Assembly (NCBI GenBank): GCA_937968015.1
Contig: CALBSO010000063.1
Coordinates: 1 to 24,040, forward strand
Reading direction: 5' to 3'
From: an uncultured Thermomicrobia bacterium
Lineage (GTDB): Bacteria; Chloroflexota; Chloroflexia; Thermomicrobiales; JALYUS01
DNA length: 24,040 nucleotides
This document shows, in pieces, positions 1 to 8,277 of this stretch (position 1 is the stretch's first letter; each line of letters starts with the position of its first letter). The notes below the pieces were generated by a model, which saw only the letters and a list, made by a program, of their open reading frames with translations, did not search any database and was not told the DNA's origin. The position numbers were made by a program, and so were the translations under genes.

Positions 1-47
1 GAGATTTCTGCCTGTCTCGTGGGCTCGGAGATGTGTATAAGAGACAG
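1..47. other. Residual Illumina Nextera adapter at contig end (artefact)
   Basis: This stretch is library-preparation sequence, not genome. Bases 1-5 match the end of the P7 flow-cell oligo. Bases 6-13 read TTCTGCCT, which I recall as the adapter-strand form of Nextera i7 index N703. Bases 14-47 match the 34-nt Nextera read-2 transposase adapter, ending in the mosaic-end motif TGTATAAGAGACAG. Open reading frames that start here give the typical adapter peptides MCIRDS and MYKRQ and must not be annotated. Genomic sequence begins at base 48. Confidence 0.97.
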
Positions 48-648
48 CTCATATGGCGAGCGCGGCGAGTCCGGCGAATTGTGGAAGGAACCGGGGCAGA
101 CCGTCGAGAACGTCAAGCGCGTCCGGGAGGCGGAGGCACGCGAGGCGGCGGAGGCGGTCGGCGCGACGTTCCGCTGCCTCGATCTCGGCGACTATCCGCT
201 CGAAGTGCCCCGCGCGGCATTGGAGGAGTTGGCCGCGATCGTCCGCGACTATGCGCCGAATGTCATCCTCACCCACACCGAGCGCGATCCCTACAATCAG
301 GATCACGATGTCGGCCACGCGGCAGCGGTGCGGGCGCGCGTGCTGGCGGCGGGGGCGGGTGTGGCGAGTGCGTTTGCGACGATCGCACCGCCCGCGCTCT
401 TCCTCTTCGAGCCGCACCAGCCCGAACTCTGCAACTTCATGCCGACGACCTTCCTCGACATCACCGCCGTCTTCGCGAAGAAGCAGCAGGCGATGGAAGC
501 GATGAAGGCGCAATCCTACCTGCGCGATTATTACAGCGAACGCGCCGTCTACCGCGCCAATCATGCGCGCCGCGCCGGTGGCGCATCTGGCATCCGCTAC
601 GCCGAAGCCTTCCAGCGCGTCTACCCGCAGGTCGTTTCGGTGTTGTAA
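48..648 (+). CDS. galB: 4-oxalomesaconate hydratase-like PIG-L/LmbE family protein, 5' truncated
   Basis: About 200 C-terminal residues remain of a zinc-dependent PIG-L (LmbE) superfamily enzyme; the start lies beyond the contig end. The remaining part resembles GalB, the 4-oxalomesaconate hydratase of gallate/protocatechuate meta-cleavage. Visible GalB-type features are SYGERGESGELW at the junction, LGDYPLE, the central HTERDPYNQDHDVGH block holding a likely metal-binding His, FEPHQPELC and TFLDITAVFAKKQQA. The first metal-binding motif (AHxxD-type), normally about 30-40 residues earlier, is missing with the N terminus. A NIPSNAP-family gene follows after 13 bases. The family assignment is firm. 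The exact substrate is less so, because PIG-L proteins also include sugar and cysteine-conjugate deacetylases. The apparent N-terminal residues before SYGERG come from adapter. Confidence 0.82.
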
Positions 649-661
649 AGGGGAGCGCATC

Positions 662-988
662 GTGGCGATACAGTTACGGGTCTACACGATCAATCGTGGC
701 AAGATGAACGACTTTGTGAGGGCGTGGGTCGCGGGCGTCTATCCCCTCCGCCATGCGTATGGTTTCACGATCCCGAAGGCATGGACGAACGCCGCGCGCA
801 ATGAGTTCATCTGGCTGTTGTCCTACGACGGGGACGACTGGGAACGCGCGGAGGCGGCGTATTACGCCTCACCGGAGCGCACCACACTCGATCCCGACCC
901 CGCACAGTACATCGCGCAACCGAATGCGTCGTTCATCGAGGAAATCGCACTGCCCGCCTTGATCGGGCAATCGCAGGCTGACGAATGA
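662..988 (+). CDS. NIPSNAP family protein
   Basis: A 108-residue protein of the NIPSNAP family, small ferredoxin-like dimeric alpha/beta proteins whose enzymatic role is mostly unknown. It shows the expected opening QLRVYTINRGKMNDF, a PLRHAYGF segment, NEFIWLLSYDGDDWERAE and the family-typical AYYASPERTTLDPDPAQYI. A longer frame is open upstream, but the GTG at 662 is preferred: it has the Shine-Dalgarno AGGGGAG at 649-655 with 6-nt spacing and gives the usual family N terminus. It lies 13 bases after the GalB-like gene and its stop overlaps the next ATG (ATGA at 985-988), so the three probably share a transcript. In catabolic clusters such proteins are often suspected of accessory or monooxygenase-like roles; nothing here proves one. 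Confidence 0.85.
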   Translation: MAIQLRVYTINRGKMNDFVRAWVAGVYPLRHAYGFTIPKAWTNAARNEFIWLLSYDGDDWERAEAAYYASPERTTLDPDPAQYIAQPNASFIEEIALPALIGQSQADE

Positions 989-1996
989 TCGCTCCCCACG
1001 ATGGTGACGATAGCCCAACGGCGTCCGCACCCGTGTTTCCTGCCACGTCGTCATTGCTCGCGCCGGACGCACTTCTCGCCGAGATCGCCCAAGCCTACGA
1101 CATTGGCACTCTGCTCGACTGCGCGCTTGTCCGGTCGTACGTCAATGATGTCTATCTGCTCACAACGACGACCGAACGTTACATCGTGAAGGTGTATCGC
1201 GCACATTGGCGATCATTCGCCGAGATTGCCTAAACTCGATGTGTTGACCCATCTCGTCGCGAAGGGGGTAGCGGTCACTGCCGCCCTTCGCCGACGTGAT
1301 GGACGTCTCATTGGTGCGCTACGCGCTCTGGAAGGTGTGCGGCATTACGTCCTCTTCCCTTACGCGGCGGGAACAAAGCCAACCCCACCCTTCTCCACAA
1401 CGCTTTACTATCATTTCGGTCTCGCGGCGGCGCATATGCACTTGGCGCTTGACGACTTCATGAGCGCCCATACGCGGGCACCGCTCGATCTCGCATACCT
1501 GCTCGATCAGCCACTCACCGCGCTCCGCCCGTGGCTGGAATCCAGACCCGATGACTGGGACTTTATCACTCGTCTGGCGGACAAAATCCGCTCCTCTATT
1601 ACCTACCTCGCTGCCGAACGATTGGACTGGGGCGTATGCCACGGTGACCTAACCCTCGACAATGTGCATGTCACAGAAGATAATCGCTTCATCTTTTATG
1701 ATTTCGATTCGGGCGGTCCGGGATGGCGCGCGTATGATCCGCCCGGCGTATTCCAATACGCGGGGAGTGATCGGTGGGACGCATTTCTCAGGGGATATAC
1801 CGAGGCCAGGCGGTTTGGGTCAACTGATCTGGCAGCAGTTCCCTATTTCGCGGCGGCGAATGGGATATGGAGCATGGGAAATCGGGCACGCAACTGGACG
1901 GCATGGAGTGGCCTCTGGCTCGTCAACGATGCGTACCTCGATCAACAACTGAGCACTTGGCGACGATGGGATGTGGAGCAACTGGGTAAACCCTGA
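985..1996 (+). pseudogene. Aminoglycoside-phosphotransferase-fold kinase, frameshifted
   Basis: One APH/choline-kinase-fold protein is split over two frames. The N-lobe part (985-1233) includes the strand ERYIVKVYRAHW, with the ATP-binding Lys, and ends RSFAEIA then TAA. The rest continues in another frame from about 1226, resuming KLDVLTHLVAKGV, where intact relatives read AEIAxELDxLxHL without a break. One extra base or two missing bases at about 1230-1236 explains the split. The C-lobe is otherwise complete: catalytic loop VCHGDLTLDNVHV (Asp and Asn present) and metal-binding FYDFDSG. The rejoined length of about 330 residues is normal. The start overlaps the NIPSNAP stop. The substrate is unknown; this fold also covers homoserine, choline and fructosamine kinases. 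The well-kept C-lobe suggests recent damage or a sequencing error at this edge contig, not old decay. Confidence 0.82.
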
Positions 1997-2123
1997 GATG
2001 GTGACCGTTTCTCGACAAGAACCTCTCCTTCCAACAATCTCACGGATTGCCGCACCTCCCCGCCGTATGCGAGACTAGCGGCACGTTTGGCCATCGTGGA
2101 GCAGATGAGGAGAAGGGGAAACG

Positions 2124-5100
2124 ATGAGCGACACAATCCTTGCCAGTGATCAGTTGCACGCACTCGAATGGCGGCTGATCGGGCCGTTCCGGGGGGGACG
2201 CGTCGTCGCAGTCGCGGGCGATCCCGCGCGCGATCAGGTCTTTTATTTCGGCTCGACGGGTGGCGGCGTCTGGAAGACGACCGATGGCGGCGTCTTCTGG
2301 GAGAACATCTCAGACGGTTATTTCAAACGGGCATCGGTTGGCGCAATCGCGGTTTCCGAATCCGATCCGAATGTCATCTACGTCGGCATGGGCGAGGTCT
2401 CGATTCGCGGCAATGTCGCGCATGGGGACGGCGTCTACAAATCCACCGATGCGGGCAAAACATGGACGCATTGCGGCCTCGCGGATACCCGGCACATTGC
2501 CAAAATCCGTATCCACCCTCGGAACCCGGACTTGATCTATGTCGCGGCGCTCGGCCACGCACACGGCCCGAACAAGGAGCGCGGCGTCTATCGCTCGAAG
2601 GACGGCGGGAAGACATGGAATCATGTCCTCTTCCGTAGCGAGATAGCGGGGGCGAGCGACCTCGTGATGGACCCACATAACCCACGCATTCTCTACGTCT
2701 CATTCTGGGAGGCGCGCCGGGAGGCACATCAACTGGTCAGCGGCGGCGAGGGGAGTGGCATCTTCAAATCCACTGACAGCGGCGATTCATGGACGGAAAT
2801 CACGCGCAATCCCGGCTTGCCGAAGGGCGTCCTCGGCAAGATTGGCCTCGCCGTGTCGCCCGCCAAGCGGGATCGCGTCTGGGCGCTCGTCGAGGCGGAA
2901 GATGGCGCAGTTTTTCGCTCGGACGATGGCGGCACGACGTGGGAACGGCTCTCCGAGGATCGCAATTTGCGGCAGCGCGCCTGGTATTACATGCACATCT
3001 ACGCCCACCCGACGAACCCGGAAACACTCTGGGCGCTCAACGTCCCGGCGTTCAAGTCCACCGACGGCGGCAAGTCATTCGTCCAGTTCCCGATCCCTCA
3101 TGGCGACAATCATGACCTCTGGATTGACCCAAAGAACCCCGACCGGATGATCCAGGGGAACGACGGCGGCGCGGCGGTCTCCTTCAACGGCGGAGAGACG
3201 TGGTCCACCCTCTACAATCAGCCGACGGCGGAGTTTTATCACGTCACGACCGACGCGCAGGTGCCGTACGGTGTCTACGGCGCGCAGCAGGACAACACGA
3301 CGATTGCCGGGCCGAGCCGGTCCGCCATCGCGGGCATCCCGCAATCGGAGTGGTTCGAGGTCGGTGGTGGCGAGAGCGGCTACATCGCCGTGCGTCCTGA
3401 CGACCCGAACATTGTCTACGCGGGCAGTTACGGCGGCTCGATTACCCGCTTCGACCGGCGCACCGGGCAGCGGCGGACCATCAATGTCTGGCCGGAAGCG
3501 CATCTTGGCTGGGGTGCGAAGGATGTTCGGTATCGCTTTAACTGGACCGCGCCGATCATGCTCTCGCCACATGATCCGCATGTACTCTCTATCACCGGCA
3601 ACCACGTCTTCCGCTCGACCGACGAGGGGAGTAGTTGGGAGGTGGTCAGCCCCGATTTGACGCGCAACGATGTGACGAAGCAGGAAGCGTCCGGCGGCCC
3701 GATCACGAAAGACAACACCGGCGCGGAGTACTACTGCACAATCTTCGCCTTCGCGGAATCGCCCGTTCAGCAGGGCGTCCTTTGGGCAGGTTCGGACGAT
3801 GGCCTCGTCCACGTCTCCCGTGATAACGGTGCGAACTGGGAGAATGTCACGCCCAAGGATGTGCCGGAGTGGGCGCTCATCAGCATCGTCGAAGCCTCGC
3901 CGCACGATCCCGCCACCGCATACATCGCGGCGACACGCTACAAGCACGACGATTTCCGGCCTTACCTCTACAAAACGAACGACTACGGCAAGCACTGGAC
4001 GAAGATCACGGACGGTATCGCGGAGGATGACTTCACGCGGGTAATCCGCGAGGACCCGGCGCGGCGCGGTCTCCTGTACGCGGGCACCGAGACAGGCGTC
4101 CACGTCTCGTTCGATGACGGGGGCTACTGGCAGCCGCTGCAACGCAATCTGCCCGTCGTGCCGATCCACGATCTCGTCGTCAAGGACTCCGACTTGATCG
4201 CCGCGACGCACGGCCGCTCCTTTTGGGTGCTGGACGATCTGACCCCGCTCCGTCAGATGACGGATGAGACGCCGAAGATGGCCTTCCAACTCTTTCCACC
4301 ACGCCCGACGATCCGCTACGTGACGAACCGCGGTTTCTTCCGCCAGGCAACGCCCGGCAAGAACTATCAAATGACCGGCGCGACGATCCTTACCAAGACG
4401 CAGGAGAAGAAGGCGGACGGCTCGGTCGTCGAGCGGTTCCTGGATGCGGGATCGAACCCGCCGGACGGCGTACTCGTCGCGTACTACCTCCGAGAGAAGC
4501 CGGAAGGCGACCTGACATTGACCTTCCTCGATACTCAGGGCAACGAAATTAAATCATTCACAAGCGCGAAGAAGCCTGAGACCGAAAGCCAGAAGCCGGA
4601 TGCCAAGCCTACTCCAGCGAAGGAGGAGCCGAAGGCGCCTGCGGACGCAGGCATCAATCGGTTCATCTGGGATATGCGCTACACGGAAGCCGAGGGCATT
4701 GACGGCTTCTTCACCGCTGAAGGGACGCTGCCCGGCCCGATTGCGTCGCCCGGCGCCTATCAGGTGCGCCTCACCGTCGGCGACGAGACACAAACACAAT
4801 CCTTCGTGATTGAGAAGGACCCGCGCGTCCAGGCAACGCAGGCGGATCTCGACGCGCAGTTCGATCTTCTCTGTCGCATCCGCGATACAATCAACGCAAC
4901 GCACGCAACGATCAAGACGCTCCGCGCCGTCCGCGCGCAAGCCGAGGAATGGGAGAAGCGGGCACAGGGTGAGAAGGTGAATCCGGCAATCTCGGAGCAT
5001 ATCACCGCCCTCAAGGAACGGCTCGCGCCGATTGAGGAAGAACTGATTCAGACACAGGCGAAAGTGCGTTCCGACACGCTGAACTTCCCGGTCAAGTTGA

Positions 5101-5315
5101 ACTCGAAACTGGCCGGTGTCTACGGCGCGGTCGCCGGGGCTGATGCCGCTCCGACGAAACAAATGACCGACGTTTTCACAAGCCTTGCCGATCGCGCGGA
5201 CGCTCACCGGGCGACGCTCAACGAGATCGTTGACCGCGATGTGGCGGCGCTCAACACGATGATCCGGGACGCGCAGATTCCGGCTATCGTCCCGCGCGAC
5301 GGCGGCAAGGGATAG
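2124..5315 (+). CDS. Large Asp-box (BNR/VPS10-like) beta-propeller protein
   Basis: A 1063-residue protein of the group usually annotated as WD40/YVTN/BNR-like, VPS10-domain or glycosyl hydrolase protein. At least eleven Asp-box motifs (S/T-x-D-x-G-x-x-W type) are visible near residues 51, 106, 157, 215, 265, 311, 353, 497, 564, 617 and 662, for example KSTDAGKTW and RSKDGGKTW, which suggests one or two propellers. A Pro/Lys/Glu-rich linker (about 815-850) leads to a beta-sandwich-like segment around INRFIWDMRY, then an alpha-helical, probably coiled-coil tail (about 905-1045). Start: ATG with AAGGGG at 2113-2118, 5-nt spacing. Relatives I know are mostly exported, but this one opens MSDTILASDQLHALEWRLIGPF with no signal peptide. 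No catalytic residues can be named, so hydrolase activity should not be assumed; a binding or scaffold role is equally possible. Confidence 0.85.
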   Translation: MSDTILASDQLHALEWRLIGPFRGGRVVAVAGDPARDQVFYFGSTGGGVWKTTDGGVFWENISDGYFKRASVGAIAVSESDPNVIYVGMGEVSIRGNVAHGDGVYKSTDAGKTWTHCGLADTRHIAKIRIHPRNPDLIYVAALGHAHGPNKERGVYRSKDGGKTWNHVLFRSEIAGASDLVMDPHNPRILYVSFWEARREAHQLVSGGEGSGIFKSTDSGDSWTEITRNPGLPKGVLGKIGLAVSPAKRDRVWALVEAEDGAVFRSDDGGTTWERLSEDRNLRQRAWYYMHIYAHPTNPETLWALNVPAFKSTDGGKSFVQFPIPHGDNHDLWIDPKNPDRMIQGNDGGAAVSFNGGETWSTLYNQPTAEFYHVTTDAQVPYGVYGAQQDNTTIAGPSRSAIAGIPQSEWFEVGGGESGYIAVRPDDPNIVYAGSYGGSITRFDRRTGQRRTINVWPEAHLGWGAKDVRYRFNWTAPIMLSPHDPHVLSITGNHVFRSTDEGSSWEVVSPDLTRNDVTKQEASGGPITKDNTGAEYYCTIFAFAESPVQQGVLWAGSDDGLVHVSRDNGANWENVTPKDVPEWALISIVEASPHDPATAYIAATRYKHDDFRPYLYKTNDYGKHWTKITDGIAEDDFTRVIREDPARRGLLYAGTETGVHVSFDDGGYWQPLQRNLPVVPIHDLVVKDSDLIAATHGRSFWVLDDLTPLRQMTDETPKMAFQLFPPRPTIRYVTNRGFFRQATPGKNYQMTGATILTKTQEKKADGSVVERFLDAGSNPPDGVLVAYYLREKPEGDLTLTFLDTQGNEIKSFTSAKKPETESQKPDAKPTPAKEEPKAPADAGINRFIWDMRYTEAEGIDGFFTAEGTLPGPIASPGAYQVRLTVGDETQTQSFVIEKDPRVQATQADLDAQFDLLCRIRDTINATHATIKTLRAVRAQAEEWEKRAQGEKVNPAISEHITALKERLAPIEEELIQTQAKVRSDTLNFPVKLNSKLAGVYGAVAGADAAPTKQMTDVFTSLADRADAHRATLNEIVDRDVAALNTMIRDAQIPAIVPRDGGKG

Positions 5316-5328
5316 GAAAAGATGAGCC

Positions 5329-5402
5329 ACCAAGACACCAAGGACACCGAAAAAGAAGATTGCCTCCTTCTTCGTTCCTTTTGGCGCTCGTAGTGTCTTG
5401 GT
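5329..5402. repeat. Imperfect palindrome with 10-bp perfect arms
   Basis: ACCAAGACAC at 5329-5338 is matched by its exact reverse complement GTGTCTTGGT at 5393-5402. A second inner pair, GAAGA (5355-5359) and TCTTC (5369-5373), could nest inside. The A/C-rich left half and T-rich right half look unlike the surrounding GC-rich coding DNA. It fills most of the 121-base gap between the propeller gene and the dehydrogenase gene. It has no clear terminal T-run, so it is more likely a small interspersed palindromic element than a classical terminator, although it could still act as a transcription barrier. Confidence 0.6.
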
Positions 5403-5436
5403 AGGTCAATGACCACTCGGTCAGCGAGGAACGGAT

Positions 5437-6468
5437 ATGGTACAGATGCGCGACGCAGAGACGCTCGGGGGCCTCTCGCAGGCGATCTTTCTTGCGGCGG
5501 GGGCGACGGCGGAGAATGCCGAGGGTGTAACGCGCTCGCTGATCGGCGCGAACCTCGCGGGGCACGACTCGCATGGCGTGATCCGCATCCCCAGTTACAT
5601 CGCGGACATCAACAATGGCAAACTGCGGGCCGCCAATGTTCCGTTCGTCACGCACGAGACACCGGCGACCGCGATTGTGGACGGCAATTCGACCTTCGGG
5701 CAGGTTGGCGCGCGCATGACGGCGACGATTGCCGCGCGCAAGGCGAAGGCGATCGGCATCGCGGCGGCGTCCTCATTCCGCTGCCACCACACGGGCCGGA
5801 TCGGCGAGTGGGCGGAACTCGGCGCGAAGGAGGGCTTGATTACCTTCGCTGCCGCCTCCGGTGCGCACGGCCCCTATCAGGCGACGCCGTTCGGCGCAAA
5901 GTCGAAGGCGCTCGGCACGAATCCGTTTTCCTGGGCGATCCCGCGCGCGAAAGGGCAGCCGCCGATCCTCCTCGACTACGCGACGACGGGCGGCGCGCAG
6001 GGCAAACTGATGGTCGCCCGCGCCCGCAAGGAACCGGTGCCGGAGGGGTGGATCCTCGATAAGGACGGCAACCCGACGACGGATGTGGAGGAATTCTACA
6101 GCGGCGGCATGCTGCTCCCCTTCGCCGGGCACAAGGGGTACGCGATGTCCGTGATCGTCGAAATGCTCGCGGTCGGGTTGAGCGGCGGGCAATCGGTCGC
6201 GCCGAGCGAGCGCGGCTCCTGCCTCTTCGTCTGCTGTATTGATCCCGGCACCTTCCGCGCCGATGAGGACTTTCTCGAAACGGTCGAGAACGTCGCCGTC
6301 CGCCTGAAGAGCCAGCAACCCGCCGAAGGGTTCGATGAAGTCCTCCTCCCCGGCGAACCCGAATCCCGCAGCCGGGCCGACCGCAGCGAGAAGGGCATCC
6401 CTTTGCCGGACGCGACCTGGGACGCCATCGCGACCGTCGCGCGCGATCTGCACGTCGCGCTTCCATAA
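5437..6468 (+). CDS. Ldh family (malate/L-lactate/ureidoglycolate-type) NAD(P)-dependent oxidoreductase
   Basis: A 343-residue protein of the type-2 malate/L-lactate dehydrogenase family, which oxidises 2-hydroxy acids or reduces 2-oxo acids and imines with NAD(P) and is unrelated to Rossmann-fold LDH. Family signatures in order: GHDSHGVIRIPSY (residues 42-54), a His-containing segment SFRCHHTGRIGEWA (113-126), ALGTNPFSWAIP (158-169), LDYATTGGAQGKL (about 178-190), the EPVPEGWILDKDGNPTTD block (about 198-215) and GHKGYAMSVIVEMLA (about 230-245). Length is usual. The start is ATG 5437 with weak GAGGA upstream; an in-frame ATG at 5446 is also possible. Its substrate cannot be read from sequence. 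Association with the downstream reductase and the CoA cluster suggests a 2-hydroxy or 2-oxo acid intermediate of catabolism. Confidence 0.88.
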   Translation: MVQMRDAETLGGLSQAIFLAAGATAENAEGVTRSLIGANLAGHDSHGVIRIPSYIADINNGKLRAANVPFVTHETPATAIVDGNSTFGQVGARMTATIAARKAKAIGIAAASSFRCHHTGRIGEWAELGAKEGLITFAAASGAHGPYQATPFGAKSKALGTNPFSWAIPRAKGQPPILLDYATTGGAQGKLMVARARKEPVPEGWILDKDGNPTTDVEEFYSGGMLLPFAGHKGYAMSVIVEMLAVGLSGGQSVAPSERGSCLFVCCIDPGTFRADEDFLETVENVAVRLKSQQPAEGFDEVLLPGEPESRSRADRSEKGIPLPDATWDAIATVARDLHVALP

Positions 6469-6472
6469 AAGT

Positions 6473-6500
6473 GGTGGAGCAGGCTGAAGCCTGCTCCACC
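6473..6500. repeat. Perfect 13-bp inverted repeat in the 5' untranslated gap
   Basis: GGTGGAGCAGGCT (6473-6485) and AGCCTGCTCCACC (6488-6500) are exact reverse complements separated by only two bases. They fill the gap between the dehydrogenase stop (6468) and the Shine-Dalgarno of the next gene (6511-6516). No T-run follows on either strand, so as a terminator it is atypical. It could be a REP-like element, an mRNA-end stabiliser or a translation-modulating hairpin for the downstream gene. Confidence 0.75.
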
Positions 6501-6522
6501 GATGAATAAGAGGAGGTGCGGG

Positions 6523-7521
6523 ATGACGGACGATCAATTCAAGGCGCTCGTCCTCACGGAGGCCGATGGCGCGGTGCAATCGGCGATCAAGGAACTCTCG
6601 AACGGCGATCTGCCAGACGGCGACGTGCTGGTTTCAATTGCTTACTCGACGCTCAACTACAAGGACGGCCTCGCGGTGACGGGCAAAGGGCGGGTCGTGC
6701 GCCGCTATCCGATGGTGCCGGGGATTGACTTCGCGGGGACGGTGGAGGAATCGCGCTCACCACTCTGGAAGCCGGGGGATCGCGTCATCCTGACCGGATG
6801 GGAGGTCGGCGAGAAGTATTGGGGTGGATATTCCCAGAGGGCGCGCGTGCGGGCGGAATGGCTCGTGCCGCTCCCGGCGGGGATGAGTCTCGAACAGGCG
6901 ATGGGATTCGGTACAGCGGGATTCACCGCGATGCTCTGTGTGATTGCCCTGGAAGAACACGGGCTGACACCGGGCGAGCATCCCATCCTCGTTACCGGGG
7001 CGGGCGGCGGCGTCGGCAGCGTCGCGGTGGCGCTGCTCGCGAACCTCGGCTATCACGTCGCCGCCTCAACGGGGCGCGCCGAACTGCGCGACTACCTCAC
7101 CGGCCTCGGCGCGAAAACCATCGTGGAGCGCGCCACGATCGCAAAACCCTCCGGCCGCCCGCTCGAATCCGAGCAGTGGGCGGGCGCGGTGGACACCGTT
7201 GGAGGTGACACGCTCGCGGCGATCCTGCCCGCGATGCGGTTCAACAGCAGCGTCGCGGCATGCGGCGTGGCGGGCGGCCCGACACTGAACACGACCGTCT
7301 TTCCCTTCATCCTGCGCGGCGTCAGCCTCCTTGGCATCAACTCCGTCTTCGTTCCGCAGGGGCAGCGGCGCGCGGCGTGGGAACGGCTCGCCCGCGATCT
7401 CCCGGCGGGTGTGCTCGCCCGCATCACGCAGGTTATCCCGCTCGCCGATGTCCCAGCGATGAGCGAGGAAATCCTCAAGGGCCATGTCCGGGGCCGCGTC
7501 GTGATTGATGTGCGGGCGTAA
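6523..7521 (+). CDS. acuI: AcuI/YhdH-type MDR reductase (acrylyl-CoA reductase-like)
   Basis: A 332-residue zinc-free medium-chain dehydrogenase/reductase of the YhdH/YhfP/AcuI branch, predicted to reduce the C=C bond of acryloyl-CoA or a related enoyl substrate with NADPH. Seen: LNYKDGLAVTGKG (44-56), PMVPGIDFAGTVE (63-75), GDRVILTGWEVG (85-96), the GYSQRARV stretch typical of this branch, nucleotide-binding GAGGGVGSVAV (159-169), and a C-terminal GRVVIDV. No structural-zinc cysteine cluster is present. ATG 6502 is in frame, but ATG 6523 has AGGAGG at 6511-6516 with 6-nt spacing and lies clear of the 6473-6500 hairpin, so it is chosen. An acryloyl-CoA step would suit beta-oxidation-like or propionate-linked catabolism encoded nearby. 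The precise enoyl substrate is inferred only from the branch. Confidence 0.85.
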   Translation: MTDDQFKALVLTEADGAVQSAIKELSNGDLPDGDVLVSIAYSTLNYKDGLAVTGKGRVVRRYPMVPGIDFAGTVEESRSPLWKPGDRVILTGWEVGEKYWGGYSQRARVRAEWLVPLPAGMSLEQAMGFGTAGFTAMLCVIALEEHGLTPGEHPILVTGAGGGVGSVAVALLANLGYHVAASTGRAELRDYLTGLGAKTIVERATIAKPSGRPLESEQWAGAVDTVGGDTLAAILPAMRFNSSVAACGVAGGPTLNTTVFPFILRGVSLLGINSVFVPQGQRRAAWERLARDLPAGVLARITQVIPLADVPAMSEEILKGHVRGRVVIDVRA

Positions 7522-7542
7522 CGATGCCAGCGAGGGGAAATG

Positions 7543-8268
7543 ATGCGGATTGGATTGATCGCGGACATTCACGGCAACGACATCGCGCTCGATGCCGTGC
7601 TTGCCGAACTCTCGCGACGCGCGGTGGACGAACTGATCTGCCTCGGTGATGTCGCCGCGCTCGGGCCGCAACCGCGCGAGGTGATCGCCCGACTACGCGC
7701 ACTGGGTTGCCCGGTCGTGATGGGGAATACCGATGCGTGGCTCCTCGCGCCACCACCCATCACCGGCGCGGACGAGATTGATCATGCCATCACCCGCTGG
7801 TGTGTGGCACAACTCACGGACGAGGATCGCGCGTATGTGGGCGCGTTCCCGACGGTAATCGAGCGTTCCCTGGGATCGGGGCGGGCGCTCCTTTGCTTCC
7901 ACGGCTCGCCCCGTTCGTTCGATGACACGATCATCGCGACAACACCCGCCGACGATCTTGACGCGATGCTCAACGGGTACGACGCGGCGATGATGGCGGG
8001 CGGTCACACGCATATCCCGATGCTGCGCCGCCATCGTGATTGCCAGATCATCAACACGGGAAGCGTCGGATTGCCCGGTATCGGCGCGGTCCGCCCGTAC
8101 AACCATGACGTGCGCTGGGCCGAGTACGCAGTGCTCGATGTGGAGGGCGATCATACCCACATCTCGTTCTACCGCACCGCGCTCGATGTCGAGAAGATGA
8201 TCGAGGCCGCATACGCGAGCGGTATGCCGGAGCCTGCATGGTGGGCGTCGTTGTGGCAACGCGTGTAG
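7543..8268 (+). CDS. Metallophosphoesterase (YfcE/calcineurin-like) family protein
   Basis: A 241-residue calcineurin-like phosphoesterase with all dimetal-site motifs: D-x-H in IADIHGN (residues 6-12), GD in CLGDVAALGP, GN in VVMGNTD, a His in LCFHGSP and GHTH in MAGGHTHIPML. The family hydrolyses phosphodiesters or phosphomonoesters with Mn or Fe; this size class is often annotated as YfcE/MJ0936-type, with unknown physiological substrate. Two ATGs lie in tandem (7540 and 7543). GAGGGG at 7532-7537 leaves 2 nt to the first and 5 nt to the second, so 7543 is preferred. It follows the reductase by 21 bases and probably shares its transcript. It converges on the thioesterase gene with only nine bases between the stops. 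Confidence 0.88.
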   Translation: MRIGLIADIHGNDIALDAVLAELSRRAVDELICLGDVAALGPQPREVIARLRALGCPVVMGNTDAWLLAPPPITGADEIDHAITRWCVAQLTDEDRAYVGAFPTVIERSLGSGRALLCFHGSPRSFDDTIIATTPADDLDAMLNGYDAAMMAGGHTHIPMLRRHRDCQIINTGSVGLPGIGAVRPYNHDVRWAEYAVLDVEGDHTHISFYRTALDVEKMIEAAYASGMPEPAWWASLWQRV

Positions 8269-8277
8269 GTTGCACCG

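Noticed and set aside
19..707. ORFs beginning MGSEMCIRDS and MYKRQ at the left edge
   Set aside because: Both start inside the Nextera adapter; the first becomes the real galB-like frame only from base 48 on, and the second is an out-of-frame shadow.
3075..4370. 431-codon minus-strand frame inside the propeller gene
   Set aside because: Arg/Asp/Val-rich shadow composition and no motif; the + strand Asp-box gene explains the region.
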